From Sabellastarte sp. h YS-2021 (taxonomy: Eukaryota > Annelida > Polychaeta > Sabellida > Sabellidae), in NCBI GenBank assembly GCA_964017235.1, contig OZ024931.1, positions 95,870,221-95,934,220 on the forward strand: a stretch of 64,000 nt of DNA, in the 5' to 3' direction. The notes beneath the pieces were generated by a model. The model ran no database searches and was not told the DNA's origin. It saw only the letters and a list, made by a program, of their open reading frames with translations. The translations under genes and the position numbers were made by a program. Below, piece by piece: positions 42,196 to 52,224 of the stretch (the stretch's first letter is position 1; each line of letters begins with the position of its first letter).

Positions 42196-44545
42196 GTTGG
42201 ATACAATGATTTACTCAACAGTGAGAACCTGAAAGAAGCTATTGCTCAGCTATGCCATGACATAGAGGTCTGCAATTTCACTATGTTATAGCAGGCCAAA
42301 ACGTCTGTGAATAACATATTTAACAAAATACTCTAAATGTAATAGTTTTCAAGTTACAACTGATTTACTCAAGAGTGAGAACCTCAAAGTAACTATTACT
42401 CAGCTATGCAATGAGCTACATGTCTGAATTTTTGCTCTGTTATAGCTGACCTAAAAGTAGGTGAACAACATATTTAAGCAAAATACTGTAAATGCAATAG
42501 TTTTCAAGTTACAACTGATTTACTCAATAGTGAGAACCTGAAAATAGCTATTGCTCCACTATGCCATGAGCTATAGGTCTGTAATTTCACTATGTTATAG
42601 CTAACCCAAAAGTAGGTGAACAATATATTTTAACAAAATACTCCAAATGCAATATTTTTCAAGTTATAGCCGATTTACTCAACAGTCAGTGCCTGAGAAT
42701 AGCTATTGCTCAGTTGTGCCATGAGCTACAGGTCTGTAATTTCACTATGTTATAGCTGACCCAAAAGTAGCTGAATAACATATTTGCACAAATTTCTGTA
42801 AAGGTAATAGTTTTCCAATTACAACTGTTTTACTCAACAGTGAGAACTTCAAAGTAGCTATTACTCAGCTATGCAATGAGCCACAGGTCTGGAACTTCAC
42901 TATGTTATAGCTGAGCCCAAAATAGGTGAATAACATATTGCAACAAAATACTAGAAAATGAAATAATTTCCAAGTTATAAGCGATTTACTCAACAGTGAT
43001 AACCTAAAAGTAGCTATTACTCAGTTATGCCATGAGCTACAGGTCTGAAATTTTACTATGTTATAGCTGACCCAAAAGTAGCTGAATAACATATTTATAC
43101 TAAATTCTCTAAATGCAATAGTTTTCAAATTATAAGTGATTTACTCAACATTGAGAACTTCAAAGTAGCTATTACTCAGCTATGCAATGAGTCACAGGTC
43201 TGGAACTTCACTATGTTATAGCTGACCCCAAAATAGGTGAATAACATATTGAAACAAAATACTCTAAATGCAATAATTTCCAAGTTATAAGCGATTTACT
43301 CAACAGTGATAACCTCAAAGTAGCTATTACTCAGCTATGCCATGAGCTACAGGTCTGAAATTTTACTATGTTATAGCTGACCCAAAAGTAGGTCAACATA
43401 TTTAAGCAAAATACTGTACATGCAATAGTTTTCAAGTTACAACTGATTTACTCAATAGTGATGACCTAAAAGTAGCTATTACTCAGCTATGCCATGAGCT
43501 ACAGGTCTGAAATTTTACTATGTTATAGCTGACCCAAAAGTAGCTGAATAACATATTTATACTAAATTCTCTAAATGCAATAGTTTTGCAATTACAACTG
43601 ATTTACTCAATAGTGAGAACCTCAAAGTAGTTATTATTCAGCTATGCAATGAGCTACAGGTCTGAAATTTCACTATGTTATAGCTGACCCCAAAGTAGGT
43701 GAACAACATATTTAAGCAAAATACTGTAAATGCAATAGTTTTGAAGTTACAACTGATTTACTCAATAGTGATGACCTAAAAGTAGCTATTACTCAGCTAT
43801 GCCATGAGCTACAGGTCTGAAATTTTACTATGTTATAGCTGACCCAAAAGTAGCTGAATAACATATTTATACGAAATTCTCTAAATGCAATAGTTTTCCA
43901 ATTACAACTGATTTACTCAATAGTGAGAACTTTAAAGTAGCTATTACTCAGCTATGCCATGACCTACAGATCTGAAATTTCACTATGTTATAGCTGGCCC
44001 AAAAGTAGCTGAATAACATATTTATACGAAATTCTCTAAATGCAATAGGTTTTAAGTTACAAGTGATTTACTCAATAGTGAGAACTTCAAAGTAGCTATT
44101 ACTCAGCTATGCAATGAGCCACAGATCTGAAACTTCACTATGTTATAGCTGATCCCAAAATAGGTGAATAACATATTGAAACAAAATACTGTAAATGCAA
44201 TAGTTTCCAAGTTATAAGCGATTTACTCAACAGTGATAACCTAAAAGTAGCTATTACTCAGCTATGCCATGAGCTACAGGTCTGAAATTTTACTATGTTA
44301 TAGCTGACCCAAAAGTAGCTGAATAACATATTTATACGAAATTCTCTAAATGCAATAGTTTCCAAGTTATAAGCGATTTACTCAACAGTGATAACCTAAA
44401 AGTAGCTATTACTCAGCTATGCCATGAGCTACAGGTCTAAAATTTTACTATGTTATAGCTGGCCCAAAAGTAGCTGAATAACATATTTATACGAATTTCT
44501 CTAAATGCAATAGTTTTTAAGTTACAAGTGATTTTACTCATGATG
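42195..44545. repeat. 155-bp tandem array, about 15 units (H2b)
   Basis: GCTGACCC recurs at 43066, 43221 and 43376, a 155-bp period. Units have AAAGTAGCTATTACTCAGCTATGC, CTACAGGTCTGAAATTTTACTATG, GCTGAATAACATATTTATAC and ATTCTCTAAATGCAATAGTTTTC. Variant types alternate in places (GCAATGAGCCACAGG versus GCCATGAGCTACAGG), giving a ~310-bp dimer. Confidence 0.95.
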
Positions 44546-45089
44546 GAAGTTACTGAAAAACCCAAAAGTAGCTATTACTCACTTAGCTATTGAGACAGGC
44601 ACCCAACTTACTCACCATATTGTAGCTATGAAAAAAGTAGCTGAATAACATATTTTAACAAAATGCTCTAAATGCAACACTTTTCAAGTTATAAATGATT
44701 TAGTGCATGATTTCATGAATTTTAATACATTAAAAATTATTAAAAAAATTTATTAAAAAAAAAGTAAGACAGATCCAGGTCTCATACTCGCACAAGAGAA
44801 TCTACCTGTGGCCTAGTACATATATGCAAGATATGAGAGAAATCCCTGCAATAGTCACTGAGAAAATTGTGATTAAGTGTTGAAATTTTCACACTTTTGG
44901 TGGGGGGTACCCCCCTTGTAATGTCTCTAGCAAACAGACGAACAGACAGATTTGCATGCCTTGAACAATTTTTCATCCTCGATAGATAAGGTATCTTTTT
45001 AAAAAAACAGCACGTCTCTAGGCCTTGTAGTTTTGGAGGAGAAGTTGTTCACGCGGACGCGGACGCCCACGCCGCAGAGTGACGACATA
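44546..45089. repeat. H2 right-end module (H2b)
   Basis: Aligns with 10320-10874 of H2a. Single-copy segment with GGCCTAGTACATATA, TCCCTGCAATAGTCACTGAG, AACAATTTTTCATCC and GCGGACGCGGACGCCCACGCCGC before the terminal hairpin. Confidence 0.85.
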
Positions 45090-45121
45090 ATGTCAGCTGA
45101 CTGAGAAGTCAGCTGACATAA

Positions 45122-45790
45122 AAAGCTACTCAAAATAGCTAAGTAGCTATTACTCAGTCAGTTATATAGCTATTATCACTAAAAGCAATCCCAAGCAAGC
45201 TATTGGCGTAACTATTGCTAATACCAAATTTGGTATAGATATGTCAAATATTTTTCCTTAAAATACCCGGAAACGAAAAAAGTACACAAAAGTAGCTAAG
45301 TAGCTATTACTCAGTTAGCTATAGAGCTATCTTCACCAAAAGCAATCCCATGCAAGCTATTAACCCAATAAACACCCATACCAAATTTAGTAAAGATAGG
45401 ATAAATACTTTCCTGAACATAGGTGAAATACTTTTCCTTTAAAATGCTTAAAATAAAAAAGCTACGAAAAGTAGCTAAGTAGCTATTACAGAGTGAGTTA
45501 TAGAGCTATTATCACTAAAAGCAATCCCAAGGAAGCTATTGACGTAACTATTGTTCACACCAAATTTGGTAAAGATATGTCAAATATTTTTCCTTAAAAT
45601 GCCCGGAAACAAAAGAAGTACACAAAAGTAACTAAGTAGCTATTACTCCCTTAGCTATAGAACTATCTTCACCAAAAGCAATCCCTTGCAAGCTATTAAC
45701 CCAATAAACACCCATACAGTATTTGGTAAACATAGGATAAATACTTTTCCTTGAAATGACCGGAAACGAAGTGTGACGACGGACGGCAGA
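45122..45790. repeat. ~160-bp AAGCAATCCCAAGC array (H5a), right of H2b
   Basis: About 4 units continuing 40625-41103, up to the H5a right-end sequence GAAGTGTGACGACGGACGGCAGACG. Confidence 0.85.
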
Positions 45791-45853
45791 CGCCGGAAAA
45801 AGCAAAAATAATATGTCCACTCCCCGCCCCCCCCAGTGGGGTGGACATAATAA

Positions 45854-46232
45854 CTTTGCAGACCTAACCCCCTTCCAATGTCCATTCCAAGTATCAACTT
45901 TCTACACCTTAAAGTTTCTGAGATATAGCCCATACAAAATTTTAAAGGTCAACGTCACTACAGCAAAGTCAGGCGTCAAATCAACGTTACACCATGACAC
46001 TGCACACCTAAACCTCTCAACCAGTATAAAATTTCTACACCTTACAGTATCTGAGACACAGCTGAGACATAATTATTGTTCCCTCCACATGCCCGCTATA
46101 GGTGAAAACAATACATATTCCAAACAAGATTTCAAAGGTCAAGGTCACCATGGCAAGGTCAAAGGTCAAATCTAGGTCACACTATGATGCTGCACACCTG
46201 CACCCCCAAATACCCTACCCAGTATCAACCTT
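45854..46232. repeat. H4-type core array (right flank of H5a)
   Basis: Diverged ~140-bp units with CCAATGTCCATTCCAAGTATCAAC, TTTCTGAGATATAGCCC and AGGTCA-A-AGGTCA (46156-46168). Related to the 38651-39138 array. Confidence 0.8.
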
Positions 46233-46234
46233 AA

Positions 46235-46352
46235 GGTCTATTTTCGCCGAAACCTCATGTATATGTACGTTCAACCCCTATTTTCGCCCAACCTCGTGTA
46301 TGTTTCAACCCCTATTTTTGCCCAAACCTTGTGTATGTGTACGTTTCAAGTG
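46235..46352. repeat. ~40-bp minisatellite, 3 units
   Basis: CCCCTATTTTCGCCCAAACC followed by TCGTGTATGT(GTACG)TTTCAA, repeated three times with small differences. Confidence 0.8.
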
Positions 46353-46359
46353 AGACCTC

Positions 46360-47010
46360 ATGTTTTCTTATTTGCACATTTTATTTTAAAATACGTGGAA
46401 ATCCTACAGAGTTCTGTGATGTTAAATTTTCTAATTTTCATATTCGACTTTAAAATATTGCCAGGAAATCCAACGGAATTCCTTGACCTCATGTTTTCTA
46501 ATTTGCATGATATCACTGAGGGGGATTTCTGGGGGATTCCCTCCATGAAGGACTCTATTTTCAAATGCTTTCTTTTATATTTAACCTTTTAAAAAGGTCC
46601 AGAATGTAGCACATAATGATTAAACTTCTAATATATTTCATATTTTACCTTTTTTTTTTTTGACAAGCGTAGTTCCTGTATATTTGCTACATACATTGAG
46701 TCCTGGTTGTCCAGTCTTTTATTGTTTTGCATGATTTAAGCTTTTAAAAGAACAAGAATGGAGCAACTAGGGGTTGAACCCTTAAAATATTTTATTTCGC
46801 CAGGCATCGTTCCTGTATATAGCTAATATGAGTCCTGGCCGTCCACTCTTTACAAGTTTAACAAAAGAAAGGTCTCAACCCACCCTTTGGCCATGTTTGA
46901 AAAGGGGTTTTGAAGGCGGGATCAATTTAAAATTGTCAAATATGTTAAAAACACTCATCTTTTCTGTGAATTGTCATTATATTATTCCATAAGGTTATAT
47001 AGCCAAACTG
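46360..47010. repeat. Dispersed repeat R7, copy 2
   Basis: Subunits AACCCTTAAAATATTTTATTTCGCCAGGCATCGTTCCTGTATATAG (shortened) and CATCTTTTCTGTGAATTGTCAT align in order with 22900-23630. No coding frame. Family unknown. Confidence 0.65.
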
Positions 47011-47810
47011 ATAAAATACAAGTATTAAACACCATGTATATCGACTAATAAAAGACGAAAATCGTCTCTGTAAATTTGTGTGTTTCTAGCAATATGGCGG
47101 CCAACAAGAAGAAGGAAGTTGTGTACTATGCCACTACCTATGGATGATAAAATATTGGAGGCGATCCGGATCACAATTTGGATGAAGCAATTCTTGATCT
47201 TGGTGGAGGTCTGTACTCTTTGAATGCTCTTGTTTGTAAGATAGGAAGGAAAAAATTCTAAAGCCAATGAAGGTATTCAAGTGACACCATAATACAGTGG
47301 TGGCGGCAATCAGTCAAACCGACATGAAAACAAATTAATGCATCTATTATTGGGATTTTCTAACAATGGTGCTGGCTCCACTGGGTGTTGGAATTCAGTG
47401 ACCTGATAATTTGGAACATGTCTGGCATTTAGTTGGCGAAAATAGTCATTCGAAACATCTTGTAATCTGCAAGAAAACCCCACGAAAATACGTGACTTCA
47501 TACACAGAACTTGCTGTTTGTGTGGGTACGAGAGAATGAGTGATATTAAAATGCTAAGAAAATGTGCAGAATTTTATTTTTTTCTTTAATATTTCTTGAT
47601 GCATATCATTCAACTACATACTTTTTATATATTAATCTTTTTGATTAATAATATAACCCTTTCTTCATGACTGACTCCAGGCAATATTCATGACACGTTT
47701 CCTTTTAAGTTCAAAGGCGGACTGCTATATTATGGTCGAAGCATGCCAGAGTACTGGTCATATCTTTGAAGTGATCATTTTGTTAAATACGGGTGTACAA
47801 CACAATATAT
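47011..47810. other. Single-copy sequence, possible broken exon
   Basis: Mostly featureless. On the minus strand an acceptor-like GGGTTTTCTTGCAG precedes LQDVSNDYFRQLNARHVPNYQ-like codons (about 47395-47463), which are followed by a GTCACT donor-like site. Evidence is weak and no family is recognised. Confidence 0.2.
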
Positions 47811-48122
47811 TTAACCTTTGCTTGTCATAATTGGACTCTTACTTTGGCTGCCCCCACCATATTGGTTTCTTCTAATGTCCTTGTCCCGAGCTTTTTCATT
47901 GGACAATGATTCGTAATATATAAATGATGTTTCGATACCATGCTCTCGACAATACATGTGTACACAATGGCGAATATTTGTTATGAAATCCAAATCCATT
48001 TCCAAATATTTCTTTCTCACTTGTTTGTATTTGGATTTTAATGCCACCCAAACGAGCAGAAGAACTATTCTGTTGCCTTTTTGATGATATATAATATGGA
48101 TGTGTCATTAAAACAGTTTTTA
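47811..48122 (-). CDS. Open frame of about 100 codons, unknown
   Basis: A minus-strand frame has no early ATG. It has a hydrophobic start (RIVLLLVWVALKSKYK), a middle DLDFITNIRHCVHMYCREHG and an end QYGGGSQSKSPIM before TAA. Residue composition looks protein-like, and the single membrane-like segment could be a signal anchor. No family is recognised and splice signals are unclear. It may be an exon, a relic or chance. Confidence 0.25.
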
Positions 48123-48129
48123 AAATATT

Positions 48130-48456
48130 TCGTGAAGATAATGACCTGTTGGCAACCTATATCTCTGTCAAATTTCGTTCAAAGTATTTTTTGTGGTTAT
48201 TTTATTTAATCCACAAATATAATATTGATACCATATTTAAAGGTAATTCAATACACTTTCTGTTGCATTTTATTTGAAGAACATCCATTGACTAGTTTCA
48301 GAGATACAGCCATTTTGTAACCAGCCAATTATAAATTTCATTTACCTCTTTCTGAACTACAGCAAAGACAAACTTTTTCCCTCCAGCCACCTGCCCAGTT
48401 AAACGCTACAGATGAAAACAATACTGACATAGCTTTTAAAGGCTGTGGGGTAAAAC
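48130..48456. mobile_element. H4c right end
   Basis: Contains GACTAGTTTCAGAGATACAGCC, TTTTTCCCTCCAGCCACCTGCCC, GATGAAAACAATACTGACATAGC and a decayed palindrome TTTTAAAGGCTGTGGGGTAAAA, parallel to 13690-13788 of H4a. No left end was found. Confidence 0.6.
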
Positions 48457-48939
48457 AAATTGATACGCCTTTTATTAAGGGAGACAATCAAATTAGGAAA
48501 TACTACGACGACAATGTAGGTTGTCTGAAAACCTGGGCCAAACCAATAATCATCCTCTTTTCAAGGGATGCTTAATTGCCATGCATCACTGTAAGGTCAT
48601 ATTCATACAGGCTATACTGAAGAGACTCACTTTTGAAAATAAACCATATTGTATTAGTGTGAATAGTTAACATATACAGTGGTCAATACTCAGAGAACAT
48701 CCTATTCATTCAGCTCCTGAGTTTCAGGTGAGGACATGTCAGCATCATGTGTGAAAGAACATCCAAAGGAGCAAATCAGGAATCGCACATTGTTTTTTGA
48801 AAAGTTTGTTTTAAGATAGCAGGTCAAATATGTGTAATACAATTTATCTGTCAATTCATCCTGTGGATACAATTATCCAGTTGATACACTTACCCCTAAC
48901 TTCTCTATAACTTAAAGCATATTTCTGAAAGCAAATTAC
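48457..48939. other. Intron-like sequence
   Basis: Single-copy AT-rich DNA downstream (minus strand) of the collagen exon. No repeat or further exon seen. Confidence 0.5.
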
Positions 48940-49011
48940 CTTTTCCCCAGGCAAACCATCAAAACCAGGTAATCCAGAGTCACCTTTAGGTCCTGGTTCA
49001 CCTTGCTCACC
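48940..49011 (-). CDS. Collagen triple-helix exon, 72 bp
   Basis: On the minus strand, acceptor TTTTTTGCAG leads into eight complete Gly-X-Y triplets (GEQGEPGPKGDS then GLPGFDGLPGEK), closed by donor AAG|GTAATTTG. The exon is phase 0 and starts exactly with a Gly codon, as collagen exons do. Collagens form extracellular triple helices that need Gly at every third residue. A 72-bp exon is not a multiple of the 54-bp fibrillar unit, so a non-fibrillar collagen is likelier, though this is inference. It is the best-supported host coding sequence in the window. Neighbouring exons are lost among repeats or lie outside. Confidence 0.9.
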
Positions 49012-49570
49012 CTGCAAAAAGTATTTTTAACATGCTGATGAGATCAACAGATGACAGTCAAAAAAGCAAGACTTAGTCAAAAGTGGAAATTTCATTCTTT
49101 TAAACAGACTTACATGTACAGGATAACAAGTAAACTTTGAGACAAGCATGAAAAAAAGAATATCATCGTAGTGTTTAGTGAATACCCAAACTTTAATAAA
49201 AGTATACAGCAATAGCTTTCTGTAAAATTTTGTTTCCACTTCAAGATATATTTTTTTGCAAATTTTAAATTCCATCAAATGAGTAGTAGATCACAAGTAT
49301 TTTTTATTGAACATTTAGACATATACATTGACACATGACAAGACATTTCAATCGAACCACAACAGACAAAAATACAACGAAAAATATATGTATGAGACAA
49401 ATAAATCATCCGCAAAGAGCAATAATTGTGCTACATTTTCACTTGAATAAAAGATATATTAGGTTATCCATCATGAACAGTTTTCACTAGTTCAGCATCA
49501 CAAAATATAGTGATCAATAACTTTATGCCAAGAAATACTTGCTAATCCAGTCGACACATAGTGGCTCACT
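49012..49570. other. Intron-like sequence upstream of the collagen exon
   Basis: AT-rich and single-copy within the window. No exon, repeat unit or element end seen up to the D2b terminal repeat. Confidence 0.5.
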
Positions 49571-52222
49571 AAATGACAGAAAAGGCCATCCTTTGTTTCC
49601 ACTGGCCGGACCAATCATGTAGTGCATTCGCTAGGTGTCACATCGTACTTCCTTCATGCCTTATCATCCCTGTGGCGGCATGTACCGCCACTATATCGGC
49701 ACAGAGTGCCGGCACCATGCCACCACCCAAAAAGTACTTCAGGAGCCCAACCCACCTACCTATTACCCATGAATTTGCCTCTGATGAGAATGATATGCAA
49801 AAGTCGAAATAGAATTAGCACACTATAACTGAATTGTATAAGGCAACTCACCTGACTTTAACCATTCTGGAAGTCTGGCCCAAACAAAGATGTTCTGAAT
49901 CAGTCCAAGCCACATCCCTCAAATAGAACTGTGTGAAGGTGCTATGAGATTTCCAATGACAGGCTGGTAGGATTTGATCTGAGGAGACTCCAAACAAGAA
50001 GGCTCTAGAAGCAGCAAAGGCCCTAACATCATGGGCTTTGACCTGATGTAAGGTGAGGGCTTGCTGGTCAGAGAGCTCATAGCATAGGATCACAGTCTGA
50101 TTGATCCATGAGGAGACGGTGGCTGGGGAGATATTCTTGTCAAAACCTTCCTTGAAAAGGAGACAAAGACAAGTTCCTTAGTCTGCCTGAGATCTGAGGT
50201 CCTGTCCAAGTAATAACGCAGGGCTCTGACTTGACATAGGGACCAGGTCCTGTCACCCTTAAGCGACTTTTTCAGAGTGGGGACCATTGCTGTGACTACC
50301 CCCAGGCCACATTGTCTAAGTGATAACACAGGGCTCTGACTTGACATAGGGACCAGGTCCTGTCACCCTTAAGCGACTTTTTCAGAGTGGGGACCACTGC
50401 TGTGACTACCCCCAGGCCACATTGTCTAAGTGATAACACAGGGCTCTGACTTGACATAGGGACCAGGTCCTGTCACCCTTAAGCGACTTTTTCAGAGTGG
50501 GGACCACTGCTGTGACTACCCCCAGGCCACATTGTCTAAGTGATAACACAGGGCTCTGACTTGACATAGGGACCAGGTCCTGTCACCCTTAAGCGACTTT
50601 TTCAGAGTGGGGACCACTGCTGTGACTACCCCCAGGCCACATTGTCTGGACTCTCTTTAGCCAGCTGGTTCTTGGAAAGAAAGCTGGGTGAGAGGTATCA
50701 GGACACATTGGACCAGTCTGTCTGGTGTCTGATGTTCTTATGTAGCCAAGCATGGATCTCGCTCCTGACTTTACCTGAACCCACATCCAAAAGGAAGACA
50801 GTCTTGAAGGTCTGACAGTCTGTGGTCAGACGCGGAAAAAAGGCTACATATAAATGTTCTAGAGCTGAAGGGTGTTTCTCTGGCCCATCAAAGGTTCAAG
50901 GACCAGTGTCAAAAACAAACAGTGTTAGTTGCCACAGACAACTAAACAGTGGTAGCCTACATAAACAAACAAGATCATCATCATCAACAGGACTTGCAGA
51001 AGCGTGGTCACTAAACTGATCAGTATCTGAGACCGGTTCATCAGCAGGGGGACCGGAACTGGTGATTGAGATGGCTCATTTCTTCATAACAGAAGCAGTC
51101 TGGGCAGTGGGACCTCGGGTCGACCACTCACATAGAGAGAGCTGGCAGGGCCTAGGGGCTGAATCTCGGGTCTGTCAGCAGCAGCAACAGGGGAAGCATC
51201 CTGACCGGTAAGCTGAACCTCTGCAAAAGCACTGGGAGCCTCAACGGGCCAGGTGGCTGTCAGTGTACCGGGAGCCTCAACAGGCTGGGTGGCTTTCTTC
51301 ACCTCCAGATGACCAGTAGCACTGGTATTTGCCTTGTGACCGGTAACATTGGTAGTCTGCTGCACTGATGGGATGAAGGGTCTATCAGTCACCATCACAT
51401 CTGACTTCTGGACCAGTTCCACTGGTACTGAAAAGCTTCTGGCCAGGAACAGGAGACGTGACCCAGTTCTTCTTAATAGCAACAGGCTGGCCAGTGAGAT
51501 CCGGGGGCTGTACCTCTGATCTACAACTGCACTGTCTGGCTTGCTGGACATCTGGTCTATCAGCAGCAATCTAGTAACTAACATCCTGGCTGGTGGGCTG
51601 CATCACTGTAGACGCACCGGGAGCCTCAACAGGCTGGGTGACTTTCATCTGACTGGTAGAGCCTGCCCCAAAACAGTGACATCACAGGGATCTACAAGGG
51701 GGAGAGCTTGCCTTCTTCTGGTGCTCCTTTCATGCTCTGTAGGTTGGGGTGGCGAGTTGTTTCTTTTGTCCTGCTGTGAACTTTCTACAAAGTCCTTGTT
51801 CTGTACACAATCGTCTGTGCCCGTCCGTTGCATGACACCTTGTGCACTTTGAATGAGCATCAAATAAAGCCATTTCTGTCCTGGAGAGGCCATGACACTT
51901 CAGGAACACCAAGATATAACTTTAACATAAAATACAAAAAAAAATTCTTTAAAATAAAATAAAGTTCATAAATATCTTTCAAAATCTTGAAATATCTTCA
52001 AAAACATGTCTGCACACTCCATGCGCCAAATGAAACATATGTTATGTCACACTGTCTACACAGGAAGCAAGAATGATGCCCCACCTAGCGAATGCACACT
52101 ACATGACCAGTTCTGCTGGTGGATATCACAGGACAGTTTTTTCTGTCCTTTGGTGGGGCCGGACGTGCTGTCCAGTATAGCAATTGCCCATTGGGTAGGA
52201 TGTATTAACGCAATAAAATGTC
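49571..52222 (-). mobile_element. D2b: DIRS-family fossil, heavily reduced
   Basis: Inverted terminal repeats are at about 49575-49655 and 52000-52220. Minus-strand parts are gag-like ORF1 (51084-51893), a small RNase H-like piece near 50820-51000 and tyrosine recombinase (49848-50790, with HDVRAFAASRAF). At ~2.65 kb it is about half the usual DIRS length. It is broken with many breaks and looks older than D1. Confidence 0.7.
50211..50650. repeat. 110-bp tandem repeat, 4 near-identical units in the D2b recombinase region
   Basis: GGGCTCTGAC recurs at 50221, 50331, 50441 and 50551. Units are nearly identical, so the amplification is much younger than the host fossil. Confidence 0.95.
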
Positions 52223-52224
52223 AT

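Larger units (their letters stand above)
41104..45121. mobile_element. H2b: Helentron-like element, ~4.0 kb, boundaries set by an empty-site paralogue
   Basis: The left hairpin AGTGCCCGT-GA-ACGGGCACT (41113-41132) is followed by GTGTCAGCTGACT. The right hairpin 45090-45119 has 13-bp arms ATGTCAGCTGACT with loop GAGA, followed by AAAA. The interrupted array unit (...GCTTAAAATAAA | AAGCTAC...) occurs uninterrupted at about 45448-45475 as GCTTAAAATAAAAAAGCTAC. The insertion therefore lies in an A-run and made no obvious target duplication. The core is a 147-bp-type then a 155-bp-type array. No protein. Confidence 0.75.
39139..45853. mobile_element. H5a: Helentron-like element with nested MITE and H2b
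   Basis: The left end begins CTAGAAATAGGACACCC. Hairpin ACACAT-TATC-ATGTGT (39207-39222) is followed by ATGTCCACCCCA (39224-39235). The right end ATGTCCAC...GTGGACAT (45813-45848) folds into a hairpin with a C-rich loop, followed by AATAA. Flanks on both sides are H4-type array. The interior holds a mariner MITE, a 169-bp-type array, ~160-bp AAGCAATCCCAAGCAAGCTATT units and the whole of H2b. A second left end lies at 63738-64000. Confidence 0.7.

Noticed and set aside
51084-51584. Possible host gene from a 166-residue minus-strand frame
   Set aside because: Composition and position match the low-complexity part of DIRS ORF1 between the D2b ends.
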